Assembly (NCBI GenBank): GCA_949592205.1 | Contig: CATIUR010000005.1 | Location: 33,957,679 to 34,021,678, forward strand | Direction of reading: 5' to 3' | Length of the DNA stretch: 64,000 nt | Source: Helichrysum umbraculigerum | Lineage: Eukaryota > Streptophyta > Magnoliopsida > Asterales > Asteraceae | Part shown: positions 22,741 to 35,172 of the stretch, in pieces | Layout of the letters: every line of letters begins with the position of its first letter | How positions within the stretch are numbered: position 1 is the stretch's first letter | Translations under genes and position numbers: made by a program | The notes under the pieces: model-generated | Databases searched by the model: none | What the model was told of the DNA's origin: nothing | Seen by the model: the letters and a program-made list of their open reading frames with translations, nothing else

Positions 22741-23199
22741 GGGGCGCTTGGTTCAGATAGAGTAATGGGAAAGGGAAAGGGTAAAGGAATATTAAGGGAA
22801 TGTAATGAGCATTCCATTACCATTGATGTTGCTTGTTTACATATTGATTATTATACAAATAAAACTATGTTTACATTGCATTAAGATTTAAGTAACAAGT
22901 ATGTTTATGACCATAACTCATAACGTAAAGTATGTTGGCGATCTCAACACATAACTAACAAGTATATATGTTGGTGACTTTAGTATTAAAAATTGTATAT
23001 TACTGATTTTGTAATAAAAAAAGAGAGTACGTTAGTAATCCGTACCAAAACTCATGTAGTATAAAGACTATGTAGTCATAAGTAAAAAAAAGTGATAATA
23101 AAAACACTATCGATTGATCTTATGATAATTTATATCTAAAATATATAATATAAATATATTATTAATAGTATTGATAATACATGATATAATATACCGTGA

Positions 23200-23235
<36 letters not shown>

Positions 23236-23470
23236 GCATTTGTATCCTTTTCAAAAGAAAAATAATAGGAACATGAAAACTAGGAACATGATTTTACGTA
23301 ACAAATGCTACAATACACACTAATCATTTTCGTTACCCCCAAAATGTAGGGGAATGGAGTATTACCCATTACTAGGTAATCATTGATTGTATAATGTTAA
23401 ACTAAGCATTTTGTATCATTACCTTTCTCATTCCTTAGGCTCTAAACCCTCCAATCAAGCATGACCTGAG
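22741..23470. mobile_element. Probable MITE-like repeat with degenerate inverted ends
   Basis: The left end GGGGGCGCTTGGTTCAGATA and the following AAGGGAATGTAATG-type sequence are mirrored at the right (…CATTCCTTAGG…CCAATCAAGCATGACC). The GCTTGGTT...GGAATG style is common in plant MITEs. No clear target duplication; boundaries are approximate. A (TTA)n run lies inside at about 23202-23235. Confidence 0.4.
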
Positions 23471-23678
23471 TTATTTTATAAACAATTAACTATGTACTAT
23501 AAAAAAATATCGGAGGCCTCTTTTTTTGATTAGCGACTCTCTCATGGCCTTCCACAACTTATAGACGGCCCTGACTATGCTACACTTAAAATCTATCTAT
23601 CTAAGTTCGATAAAGAAAAATACAAGACTTAGAATTGGAATTGGATTACTATTTTATATATATATATTAAACAGAATA

Positions 23679-23728
23679 CCATAGAGAAGTTTAAACCCTT
23701 GATCCATAGAGAAGTTTAAACCCTTGAT
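23679..23728. repeat. Perfect 25-bp tandem duplication
   Basis: The 25-mer starting CCATAGAGAAGTTTAAACCC occurs twice, head to tail (23679-23703, 23704-23728). The surrounding TTAGTTTAAAAT sequence is also repeated within 60 bp (near 23761 and 23795). Confidence 0.9.
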
Positions 23729-23929
23729 TAGGCTCCCTAATTAGAAATCAATGGCTTAAATTAGTTTAAAATATGTACACTTAACACCCTAAATTAGTTT
23801 AAAATACCCCTAATATTTTTTTGGTAAACTTTGTAATTAAAAACCATAAAAGGGTCGTATTATTGGAACCCTATTACAAAACCTAAAATTAAATCACAGA
23901 AAAAAAAAAAAAAAAAAAACCGGCAGCTT

Positions 23930-24004
23930 GTCAAAAAGATAGCGTGTCGTCTCCATCTGTTTCTACGATTTCGCTTTCATTCGAAATTCTTCTGCAACGA
24001 TAAA
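23930..24004 (+). promoter_or_regulatory. 5' UTR exon of the glutamyl-tRNA synthetase gene
   Basis: Pyrimidine-rich, ATG-free sequence after an A-run (about 23899-23918), ending at a strong donor (GTAAGT at 24005). The matching acceptor GTTGTAG ends at 24334, one base before the ATG. The transcription start is not fixed. Confidence 0.55.
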
Positions 24005-24335
24005 GTAAGTAAAACCCCTAATCATCATTCATCTAAATATATGTATGCCTTCAACTTTCATGATTGTATGTAGTTATTTTGTAACTGGGCAAGATTATAA
24101 TCTTCTTTACTACGACTACATTGTATTTTATTCAAGGTGAACATCTAGGTAACCCAAGTGATCACTTTCGCAGGTGAATGTAAGCTACATGTATACATAT
24201 ATATGTAATATGTAATGTAATATGCGTAACAGAATAAAAAAGTTGGTTACTTTGTGGTGCAATAACTGCTTTTGCTTCATATGATAGATTTGTTTAAGTT
24301 AGGTGATTTTTAAAAGGGTTTTGGTTTGTTGTAGG

Positions 24336-27015
24336 ATGAATTCGAGTGGAAGAAATCATGATATAGGCTTGCAGGATGCAGAGATGGGAATGGTTTGCTT
24401 AAGATTCGCACCTGAACCGAGTGGTTATCTTCACATAGGCCATGCTAAGTGTGCCTTATTGAATCAGTATTTCGCTCAACGATACAATGGGAGACTGATT
24501 CTGCGTTTTGATGATACAAATCCTTCAAAGGAGAAGGATGTATTTGAGAAAAATATTTTAAAAGATGTCATGACTTTAGGTGTTGATTATGACAAAGTTA
24601 CGTATACCTCTGATTACTTCCCACAGTTAATGGAAATGGCGGAGAAGTTGATTAAAGATGGAAAGGCTTATATTGATGACGCCGATAAAGGTCAAATGCA
24701 GATCGATAGAAGTGCTGGAGTTGAATCCAAGTGTAGGGATAACAGCGCTGATAAGAACATTGAGTTATGGAATGAGATGATTAATGGATCTGAAATAGGA
24801 AAAAAGTGTTGTTTGAGAGGGAAGTTGGACATGAAAAATAATAATAAGACACTGAGAGATCCTGTGTATTACCGGTTTAGTGAAACACCACATCATAGAA
24901 TTGGGTCTAAATACAAAATATATCCAACGTATGATTTTACATGTCCCTTTGTTGATGCTACTGAAGGTATTACACATGCACTACGATCTAGTGAGTATCA
25001 TGATCGTAATGCTCAGTATCACAGGATTCAAGCGGATATGGGACTTAGGAAGGTTCACATTTTTGAATTCAGTAGGTTAAATATGGTTTATACAATTCTT
25101 AGCAAACGGAAGCTATTATGGTTTGTTGAGAACAATATGGTTGATGGGTGGGATGATGCTCGTCTCCCTACGGTCCAAGGAGTTGTGCGCAGAGGTCTAC
25201 AAATTGAGGCACTGATACAATTCATTCTTGAACAGGTAAGTTATTTTATACATTCAAGTGTTGTAATGATAATAGCCTATCTGCGGGTAGCAAATCCAGT
25301 CATATTGTGTGATTGTTTATTTACAGGTTCTGTTGACCCGAAATACTTGTCCGTTTGCATTTTACAAATATTCATTTACATTTAGTCTGTCTACTATGAA
25401 TACAAAAGTTATTTACTTGCAAAAATGATCTAACTTTCTGAATAGTTTAATAATTTTGGAAGTTTTATGTAACTTGAAATACACTTTGGACCGCTGGCCT
25501 GTTTCCTTGTAGCTATCGTTTGCTTTTACTCATTGACTTGTTAGAGATAAAACATATCCCAAATTGACACATTCATAAATAAGTAGATCCAAATGCCTCT
25601 TATTTGCATCTTTTGGATGCTAGAGCTTACCTTTGTTTTCATTTCTTCTTTCATAGGGTCCATCAATGAATCTGAATCTTATGGAATGGGATAAGCTCTG
25701 GAACATCAATAAAAAAATTATTGATCCAGTTTGCCCCAGACATACTGCAGTTCATGCAGAAGCTCGAGTCTTGTTGACGTTGTTGGATGGACCTGAGAAT
25801 CCAATTGACCGTGATATACCAAAGCATAAGAAATATCAGGGTGCTGGGGAGAAGATAACCACTTTCACAAAAAGGATATGGATAGAACAAGCTGATGCTA
25901 AGGCCATATCGCCTAATGAGGAAATTACATTAATGGATTGGGGAAATGCAATTGTTACAGAAATCAAAAAGGGCCCAGATGGAACTGTGACAGAGCTGAT
26001 CGGGGCACTTCATCTTCAAGGATCTGTCAAGACCACAAAATTGAAACTTACATGGTTACCTGAGACCATCAAACTTGTTTCACTAACTCTAGTTGAGTTT
26101 GATTACCTAATCAAGAAAAAGAAGGTATATTTTCAGCCCTTTCTTTTCTTGTGTATGTTTTTTTTCTTAAAAAAAGAAAAGAAAAAGGTTTGATAAGCGT
26201 CATTGTGTGATATAAGAAAACTGCATTTGTTGGATAAGAAAGATACAAGTATTACCACAGACTTAAAACATGATGCTAGTAGAGGTGACCATTTTGACCC
26301 GTTTAGCTATAAACGGTTCGATTATCAAGTTATTTCAAATATCTGATGGGTAAAATAAGTCATCCTGAAAGGAAACGGGTCAAATGGGTCGTAAGTCACA
26401 CTGATTTATGAAAGGAAAGTGATTTTCACAAGGAATCTTGTACTTCTTACAAGGAAAAATGCACTTTTCTTTTCACAAAGAATATTTTATTTACCTTGTA
26501 AGAAGTAAACTTCTCCTTGTAAGAATCACCTCCCATATATCCTCGTAAATCATGTTAATCAGAAAATCGGTTTAATTATTGAAATAACGCACTTTTTGTA
26601 ACTATTTATGAGACTTTAGATGATTATTTTAAAAAAATGAATCTGGACAAAAAGTATTTCAGGCCAACCCAATGGGACCTGTTTTACTGGCACCCAAATT
26701 ACCCAATACCTAGCCCAGCCATTGTGTTATTACCTCTAGAAACTGGTGTTGATCATTGGAGGAGTTTGACATGTTTGTTTGTTAATACAGCTGGACAAAA
26801 AGGAGGACTTAACAGCTGACATGCTCAACACACATACTAAGAAGGAGATTGCTGCACTTGGGGACTCAAATATGAGATATTTGAAGCATGGAGACATACT
26901 GCAGCTGGAGAGGAAAGGTTACTTTAGATGTGATGTTCCTTTCGATACAGATACACCTTCGAAACCTATCGTACTTTATGCTGTTCCAGATGGCAGGCGA
27001 ATTGCAGCCATGTAA
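24336..27015 (+). CDS. Glutamate--tRNA ligase, cytosolic type, lacking the N-terminal appended domain
   Basis: Charges tRNA-Glu with glutamate in the cytosol. CDS is join(24336-25235, 25657-26124, 26791-27015), 530 residues, all introns GT-AG in phase 0. Class I motifs are intact: HIGH at residues 33-36 after FAPEPSGYL, and the KMSKS equivalent LSKRK at 255-259 (eukaryotic/archaeal GluRS type). RLPTVQG, the ILEQ...NLNLMEWDKLW stretch and the beta-barrel anticodon domain (TLMDWGNA, LQGSVKTTKLKLTWLP) follow, to the end. Plant cytosolic GluRS is usually around 700 residues with a GST-like N-terminal region. Here the protein starts just before the catalytic domain, and the upstream exon has no ATG. 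It may be a shortened paralog or an alternative form. The upstream in-frame extension to 24303 begins at GTG inside the intron and is rejected. Confidence 0.93.
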
Positions 27016-27429
27016 AGCCATTTACTGAGTTTTATCCATGAATTTCAAAGTTTATCTGGGCATACTCTTTTTTTTGGGTATATTTTCAATACATATTGGT
27101 ACATACTGATGAATAGATTTATTAACTAATCACGACTGCAAATTTGAGAAGGGCATATAGTTTTCTGTCTATCGAAAAACATGTATTTGTCAGGAATTTA
27201 CTCTTAATTCTTGGATCCCACTTATCTTTGTTACCCCTGTTTGTCAACTTGTAAAAATTGGAACAAAAAGAGCACTAAAATTAAGCAAACACACACCAGC
27301 AAGATATCATGACAGATAATATATTTTGGACATACAAAGTATAATCAAGAAACATCTCAATACTATACAAGTGAATGGTGTTCATATTGCAAAGTTGTGT
27401 GTATCTATTGGAGTAGTTTCTACTTTCTA
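27016..27429. other. 3' flank between two convergent genes
   Basis: The glutamyl-tRNA synthetase (plus) and the minus gene ending at 27430 converge here. AT-rich 3' UTR-like sequence with no other feature. Confidence 0.6.
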
Positions 27430-27798
27430 CTACACTTCAGCAAATACAATATGATTGACAGGCTTTCTATAAATGGAAACATGAGGGTTTCTGCACTTAG
27501 AAGTTGGATGAGCAAGCACGGGAAGTCCCCATTGAGAAGAGAAAACAATAGCCGGATAAGCTCCATCCACCTTCAACCGATTCAACATATCATAACATAG
27601 GCTCAACGTCCTCCTTAACGGCATCATTGCTATCCAAAAACTTCTCCACTTCAGTTTTCGTGTTGTCATTAGCCTAAAACCTCTAAATCTTCTCTTCACT
27701 TTCTTCAACATTCCATACCTTGGCTTCTTGCCAAGATTTAGCTTCTTGTAGCCTGTGTTGTGACATTTTTCGATCAAATCTTGGAAGCCCATATTCAT
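27430..27798 (-). CDS. Small basic plant protein of unknown function
   Basis: 122 residues from ATG at 27798 (a second ATG lies two codons later). Strongly basic middle (KKVKRRFRGFR, TTRKLKWRSF), then a hydrophobic/Arg segment, and a C-terminal half with PAIVFSSQWGLPVL. I have an impression of small uncharacterised plant proteins with the same layout (basic KVRRRFKGFR-like start, SSQWGLPVL end), but cannot check this. There is no signal peptide or clear membrane span. It is a single-exon frame, convergent with the tRNA synthetase. A TATATATAG run lies about 50 bp upstream (near 27844-27852). Confidence 0.6.
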   Translation of the reverse strand: MNMGFQDLIEKCHNTGYKKLNLGKKPRYGMLKKVKRRFRGFRLMTTRKLKWRSFWIAMMPLRRTLSLCYDMLNRLKVDGAYPAIVFSSQWGLPVLAHPTSKCRNPHVSIYRKPVNHIVFAEV

Positions 27799-29494
27799 TA
27801 AGTGTGATGGTTCAGTATAGTAGTGCAGCTACAACATGCTTACATATATAGTAGTACTATTACAAGAATATTATAACTTTATTTAATTTGATATAATTTT
27901 GAAAATATATGATTGAAGTAGGTTTGATTCCTAAAGGCACATGGCTAGCTAGCATCTTAATTAGTGTAGTTACCAGCGGCTGTACGTAGAATTTAGTCAT
28001 TTAAGTATTGGCCCAACTGTTTTAGAAAGGATGATTATGAGTTTAAGATTTGTAATCTACAATCAGTCCATTTTTGGACTGTTTAGAAAATATCACCTAC
28101 TGCTTCTGAATGACTTGGCTTTTTGTGATTAGTTTATAACTAAAGTGGGATTAATTATAAATGATAAATGATTGGACGGCATGTGGGGAGAGAATCTCAA
28201 AAGGGAAAAGAGGAAGAATGTTGACTGAGTTTGCAACTTGGTCAAGCCACACAATCACAATTCAATGAAGATTTGCATCAACTATATCCAACAAACATTG
28301 GTCAATCAACTATAGTTACAACAAAAAAACTTAATCATTGCACTCAATATATTAACTCAAATTCATCCCCTACTTGGTGTCATATCAGCACCACTTACCC
28401 TCGACTCTAATATACAAAAACATTAATAGTCATGACTTACCCACCACTCAACAGCTCTAATGGTAACACGCATTGTGAGTTGTAAAACGCGGGCGATAAC
28501 GGATCCATAGTGAGCTTGAGGGCTAGCTCTAATCGGGTGCTCAATAAATGTATAATACTTTTTAGAGGGAGTGATTAATTACTAATCATTTATCATTTAC
28601 TTCTAAGATGAATCACTCAATATAAGTCAAGAATTTTATATTGAAGTTGCCCCAATTATGTTTGTCCGTTAGAGGTTATCAAAAGATATGTATTTATTTA
28701 TTATTTGTTTGGTACATAATTTCTTAAGAAGAATATTAGGTAATTTCTCATTTAAATAGATTTTTATTTATAAATTTTATAATATAAAATAAACGATAAT
28801 ATGTCTTTTCTAACGGATAAATCGAAATAAATATTCTTTTTAGAATTTTGTTGACTCAGTCATGTGATCAGTTAGACACTTGTTTTCTTCCTTGTTATTT
28901 TAATCTTAAGTTCCATGTTCTTCATCTTTTTGCAGCTATAATTTATCAGTTTAAAATTTTACATTATTTTATAAAAGTACATGTAACCATGGTATATAGT
29001 TTTAGACTGATTGCAACCAAACTGAAGAATGGTTTATTTCAAGTTGCGAAATTGAGATTCCAATACCATCGAATTGAGATATACGTGTGTCCGGTAAATA
29101 ATAGATTTCCACGTTCTGAATGTATATATAGATTTGTTAAGGTTTCAGAGGAGTTTTGACTAATGGGGAAAAACATTGGTCATAACATTTGATATAGGTC
29201 ACAAATGATGAGTGTGAAGTTGGGTATCATTTTTAGTCCAGTTGTTTGGTTGGATGGTTGGGTATGCAAAAACTTAAAATCCCTCAAAATCACCCAAATA
29301 TTCCTAATTAAGTCTGATTGTACATTCTCTGGGGAGAAATCAAAAAGAGCGTTAAATTAATGGAAAAATAAATGAGTTTGTTAATTACAGCGTAACGTGT
29401 ACAATGTGAAGACCAATGAGTCATTTAGCTTTGAAATGGAAATAATTAAAGTTATGTGATGATTCCTTAACAGCTTAACAAATGAATGATGAAG
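27799..29494. other. Intergenic, no gene supported
   Basis: AT-rich. The 103-codon frame at 28848-29159 starts at TTG and has no features of a protein. It includes the promoter of the minus gene ending at 27430 and the 3' flank of the nucleosidase gene. Confidence 0.6.
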
Positions 29495-32400
29495 TTATGA
29501 ATACATGAGGCGTTCCATAACCAATTTGACAACCGCAGGAGCATCTACAGTAACTGCCACCTTCACCGTCGGTTTGTTGCACCATTCAGTCTCTTCGTTA
29601 AACCTTGAATAGTAAAGAATAACATATACAAAAGTCAAAAACACCTATTTAATTATTTGTCTACTGTTAATTCATAGTAGTATTTTTCAGTTAGTAATAA
29701 ACCATAACCTAAAACCGAAGCAATGCAGATCAATATCTCAAACTGCCCATCCTAGGTAGTGTTTTTTAGAATAATAAACATTTTTCTTACCTTTTATGTT
29801 TGTTGAAGAATAATGTTAGTCCCCTAGTGATGCCCGTTTTCTGTACTCTAACAACACCTTCGGTGTATGTCATTAGTGAAGGATCAACAGCTGCAAGAAT
29901 CGTTGTAGGATCGTGAAGATAAACACCTACACAAATGTGACATCAATACCATCAGTAGCAGATGAGCTACATGTTAAAATGCTTTTCTTTCATACACAAT
30001 TACACAATCAGGATTAAAAGTAAATGATATGAAATGCATACCTTTCATGCTATATGCATCACGATGATAAGAAAAGTAGAATTCCAAGATCTTGGTCAAA
30101 TACTTGGCAAAAATTCCATCCGACTCTGCTAAGATGTCACGCTCGGAATCTACAAACATATTAGCAACTTTAAATAGTGGTATGGTAGCTAACAAAATAG
30201 TGAAGACATAACTTCTAAAACAAAACTACAGACAATATTTATATGTCTTTTTCTTCTTTCTTTTTGAAAAGTGTATATCTATTTAACTTATATAGATCTC
30301 ACCAAATCTCGTCATGTTGCTCAAGTTAGAAAATGTGAAATGAATCATCTACAGTGTGAAGCCAAAATTAGATGACTTTTGTATGTTTAAAGAAGCATGA
30401 AACAGATCCTTAGATAGTGAAATTCGTATTATAAAAATCCTTAACGAAATGATTGGACATGATTAAAATTATTCAACTCAATTCACTTTTACCTAAAGCA
30501 CTAGGCTTATCATCGATCCATATATTCATTTAGACATACTAAAATGTGAGACTCTAATTTGGGTTAAGCTACCAAAGGATCATGTCCTAAAATCTCCCAT
30601 TAATAGTTACATGAAAGAGTGTCACGTAAAGTTAGAGTCTTCTGAAAGTGTTTTTTCAGAATAAGACAAATTGTTATTTGGTCTAAATAAGTATATGCAC
30701 AAGTATTTGACCAAGATCTATAGCTTGTTTTCCAATAGAAGACTTGATGTGGACTCCATATTATTCATCAAAATATGATGTCAGCGGTCTCTATTGAGAG
30801 GAGTGCCTTAGGTAAAAAAGTAGCACCCAGTAGAGCTTAAGTCTTCATTGTCTTAATTGAACAACACTAGCCAATTCTTTTTTCCTGGGTACCCTATTAC
30901 TTTAATTAACCCTAGAGTTTTAGGGACATTTTCTATATGCACAATTTGCATCCAATACACCAAATTTGATCCTAATAAAGCCAATATCGATATTCTTGAG
31001 CCCTGACGTTGGATTAATGATTAATAATCCCATAAAAATTGGGCATAGTTGATTTACATACTTTAAGTTGAGGAGCCTTGGAATACAGGTTTGATTTGAT
31101 TGTGATTTATTTTGTATCTCTGACATGATGTACTACATAAATCACGGTTTTCACTCTATCAATATTACTATAGAACACTATGACCTCTAATTTCTTCACA
31201 AACTATTGGAATATGGCTGTATGCTCTCAATTTATACTTTTATAGCACATAAATCTCTTTCTATTTGTTAAATAATAATTAGAAATTGGGTTCCTATTAT
31301 ATTCTAGTAAAAATTGTTTCTCTTAAAAATACCTTTATGATCTGCATAATATATATAATCATTTTGTGTATATAATTTTTTTCATAGAGTATTTAGTATA
31401 TTCCACATGATATATAGTGATTAAGGAAGCAGTTCCTTACGCAGATCGAACTGTATTTGGTATTTATGTCGCAAGATTATAGGTATGGGGATATGAGCAT
31501 GTAATAAGTGGATACAGGGTTTCTTAAAGCTTATGAAATTCGGGATATGGAAGTGCATGTAGATACGTGTATGCATAAAATATATCAGAACTTATATTTA
31601 GGATATAGGGATGCATTAAGAACATACAGATAGGATTACCTTTGAGAATAACTTGATGAGTAACATTAAGCCCAATAGCCAAAACATCAGCTCCGCTAGT
31701 AAACACGATATCAGCAGCTTCTGGGTCACCAAAAATCTGCATCCAGTCCAACAGAATAGACGAAATGTAATTTTTTACAAGGTACTGTACATACATGTTC
31801 CTGAAAATGACTTGTCCCAAATAAGTGGCCAGGAAGATAAGAAAAAAAAAATCATTCGTTTGGAGGTTTGGGCCTTTGGCTAATAACAACTATACCTCCC
31901 TTTTCTTCACTTTGGCTCAAACGCATTTTAGTACGATGAGAAACATATTTTGGTCCAGCACATGAGCTTGAGAGATATAATATATAAAGCCCAGCATTTA
32001 AAATGATATGAAAAACTGCAATACTTTTTATATCGTTTTACAGTAGCTATATGCACCTCTATTAGAAGTTAGAGATATACAGCACACGGGAGTACGGACC
32101 CTATTTGACTTTAAAAGTGAGTTACTTACATTAGCCTCAGTAGCTGGATTCACGTTCCCATTTACTGCAAAAGCACCACCAAGAAGAACGATCTGCTTAA
32201 CGTTTTTGGTGAATGCAGGGTGTAGTGCAATGGCCTACATAAATTAAAAAGTGACTTAACAGTGTTTTAGCAAACTAGTAGTAGTAATAGTAGTAGCTGC
32301 TTATACCAATACATAAATAAAAAGGTTAGAAATGAAACCAGGGCAATATTGGTAAGGGGACCCAATGCCACCACAGTGACTTCTCCAGGATAAAGATTAG

Positions 32401-33214
32401 CCTGTTCAACTAAATATTCAGCAGCAGACTTTTCTATCGGTTTTGTCTTTGGCTGTGGGAAGTTCTGGTTTCCAAGCCCATCCACCCCGTGAACAAAGTC
32501 TGCAACTCGAAGCTTTGTCGCTTTCTTGGCACATTGAGAAAAGAAAAAAAAATGCAGTGATACCATTAACTAAATTCTCCACAACATATATAAGCAATCA
32601 AGTACAAGAAGCAACTTTTAACAAACAATTCATGATCCATTTCACTTAATTTATCATGATAAAATCGTAGAGGCGTTTCAGTTATGCAAATCGGATATCT
32701 TGCACTAGTAATATCTTTGATCTACATGACGGTATTGCACACATGAAGACCGGATATCTAAGTAAGTAATACTCCACTAATAAGAATAGTAGATTTTGTA
32801 CCGTATAACTAACATGAGATCCTTCTGCAACAGGGATATCTGTTCTCCCAGCAACCTCCAACTAAAGATAAATCAACATATTACATTAAAAGTATAATAA
32901 TCAATTGATCATAAGTAAATGAAAGATTAATACCAAAGCTAGATGCTTTTTTTATAAGAAGTATTACCAAATGCAATGCATTTCTAGTAGCAAGAGTTGT
33001 GTAGACATTGCCATAAATAGTGGTAAGCCCAATCACATCGATTTCTGGTGACCTTAATGCTAAGAATATAGCCATAGCATCATCTGATTATACAAATAAA
33101 GAAGTGCACACAATATCAGTAAAAAAATTAACATAATTAAAATTAAGCATGAAAATAATGAGGATTACCGATGCCAGGGTCAGTGTCTATGATTATCTTC
33201 TTTGGTTCCGTCAT
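29495..33214 (-). CDS. URH2: Uridine/inosine nucleosidase (nucleoside hydrolase), URH2-like, nine exons
   Basis: Hydrolyses ribonucleosides to base plus ribose in plant nucleoside salvage. CDS is complement(join(29495-29603, 29791-29926, 30042-30149, 31640-31736, 32130-32234, 32339-32524, 32802-32861, 32968-33083, 33169-33214)), 963 nt, 320 residues. All introns are GT-AG and phases are consistent. The calcium-binding/active-site motif DTDPGIDDA is at 10-18, the ADFVHG.DGLGNQNFP block follows in exon 4, then GGAFAVNGNVNP, NIFGDPEAADIVF, and the late catalytic HDP at 244-246. Length and wording match Arabidopsis URH2 (At1g05620, about 322 aa) better than URH1; this is from recall. One uncertainty is the exon 4 acceptor (32524), chosen because it gives the family spacing before TKLR. 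The sixth intron is long (30150-31639). Confidence 0.94.
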
Positions 33215-33590
33215 GGATTATTAAACGAAAAGCTGCTTAATTTAATTTTGCTGATTGAAAATTGAACAAAGATGTGATCTGATTGTGAGGGTTTTTGATT
33301 TGAGATGAAGAGAGATGAAATTAGGTGGCATTATTGTCGTTAACTTTGTTAGACCAAGAGATCTGGAGGATTATTTATATTGGATACGGTTTGAGTGTCG
33401 TTTAAAACACGAATTCGATGGGGGTATCTGCAATTTGCTTATTTTACTTTTCTTTTTCGCTTTTGTTCTTTTAAAGGTTTTTGATAATTTGATAATGACG
33501 TGTCCTAATATTTATAGTATAGGATAATCTTATATGGCAACTTTGTAAACTATTATGTATACGGAATTTTTTTAGCCATTTCCGTTGTCG
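33215..33590. promoter_or_regulatory. Upstream region of the nucleosidase gene
   Basis: Begins immediately 5' of the minus-strand ATG. No clear TATA box. The 70-codon plus-strand frame here has no supporting features. Confidence 0.4.
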
Positions 33591-33931
33591 TTTTTGCTCC
33601 AGAACGCTTTTGAGCAGTGTTCCCTCACTCTCCTGCGTCGTTCACGACGGCGTTCCCTAACACCATCAACAACGTCCAGGCTGGGACACTGCTCCAACTC
33701 GTTTTCCCTTTTTTTTTTTGTTTTTTTCAAACTCAAAACCAACGGCTACATTATTAAAAAAAAAATCCAAAAAACTATGTCGTTTTTTAAAAAAAAAATT
33801 AATTTTTTTTAAAAAACCCCCCTGATATTTATCTATAAAAACATACACATATCTCACAATTTAAACACACCAATTCACTCTCTTCTCTTCTCATATTCAC
33901 TACCACAAAATTTCTACACAATTTACCAACA
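33590..33931. other. Left flank of Harbinger ORF1 remnant
   Basis: Contains GAGCAGTGTTCC and CGTCG-rich sequence, then long T- and A-runs (33700-33820), then a typical 5' leader with CTCACTCTCTTC. It resembles the 5' part of the transposon carrying the pseudogene downstream. No inverted terminal repeat could be paired with certainty. Confidence 0.4.
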
Positions 33932-35172
33932 ATGTCTCAAAACCCAAACTATCCCTACAACCTTCAATCTCAATGGAATCCGTTTACAAACGCTTCACCT
34001 TCTTCAAAACCATCAAACCCACCTCATCAAACGCTCAATTGCCGGCTTTTCGTCAACATTACCAAATGTCACAAACTCAAGTCCCACAAACACAATACCC
34101 GCAATCATCCTACTATCCACAACATAACACTCCACCACAAATTCTATCAATCGCAATCATCCTACCAAGATCCCGCTTTGTACAATGACTTTCTTTTATG
34201 GCGTCGACAACAATCCACCCAACAACCCGACACCCATTCAATATCCGAAACCAACCCGACACTCGAAACCTCCAAAAAACTAAAGGTAGAAAAGGAAAAA
34301 AAGTAGCCACCCAACCCGACCAATCTAAACCCAAAAAAACTTATCCAAACTGCAACCTTTGGGAACCGGAGGACGAACTCCGTTTGGCACAAAGTTAGAT
34401 TTCGGTTTCCGAAGATTCAAACTGAGGGAATGCACAAAGCGGTGAATCGTTTTGGTATCTTGGCATGCCCGAGTACAATGGCCGAAACCCACCATTTACT
34501 CGAGGCAAGGATGCGTTGTCTTCAAAGTGGCAGAAACTCAACGCCGATTGCCATAAATATGGTGGAATTGTCACACGTTTAGCAAACCAACTGAAAAGCG
34601 GTGAAGGTCCGAAAGACTTTCGGATTCGGTGTGACTTGCAATATTCGACTGAAAACGATTATAAAACTTTCAAAAGTTATTTATCGTGGGACTTTTTGAA
34701 GAATAAAAACAAGTGAAAGAATCCGGATCCGATTGTTGTGGGTAGGCGCAACGTTCCAAAACGTTGCGATAGTATTAACTTGGAAGATTTGGAAGACTTG
34801 GAAGATGAGCCAGAGAATCAAGAAAATCAAGAAGACGATGAAAATCCGAATGCCGCCTTATTTGCTAATTTTCCAATCCCTCAGCCAAAAGGAAAATCAA
34901 GAAAACCAAAATCTCAAAAAATGGATTCCGGTTTCACCGCTTCAACTCGGGCTTCCTTTGAAGACACAAGGACCAATACCGTTGAAGGTATCCGCGGCGA
35001 AAGAAAAGGATACTACGCAAATAAAAGTCTTGAAACCCGACTACGTATTTTGGCCATGCCTACGGATCACTTGAATCAACAGCTCCGCAACATCATGGAA
35101 ATGCAAAAGATGGAGATTTGTGCAAAGAACGGGTGGGAGTACAACCCGGGATCGGGATCGGGATATAATTGA
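33932..35172 (+). pseudogene. Broken PIF/Harbinger ORF1 (Myb/SANT-like, NAM-associated C-terminal type)
   Basis: The protein trace is spread over several frames with stops. The N-terminal Gln/Asn/Pro-rich part (from ATG 33932 and the frame at 33973) is typical of the leader of these proteins. A SANT-like start (PNCNLWEPEDELRLAQ) sits at about 34340-34397, cut by TAG at 34396 and a further TGA near 34422. The pattern continues SGESFW..MPEYNGRNP....LSSKWQKLN at 34430-34540, up to a stop near 34716. An Asp/Glu-rich linker and the C-terminal helix (MEMQKMEICAKNGWEY, stop at 35170) complete it. Such ORF1 proteins help the Harbinger transposase bind DNA and enter the nucleus, and many plant copies are mis-annotated as GST T3-like. 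Multiple stops and frameshifts make this copy dead. Confidence 0.7.

Noticed and set aside
24303..24335. Longer N-terminus for the glutamyl-tRNA synthetase
   Set aside because: The frame starts at GTG and runs through an intron ending in TTGTAG at 24334.
28848..29159. 103-codon plus ORF
   Set aside because: It starts at TTG, its composition reflects AT-rich noncoding DNA, and no domain is seen.
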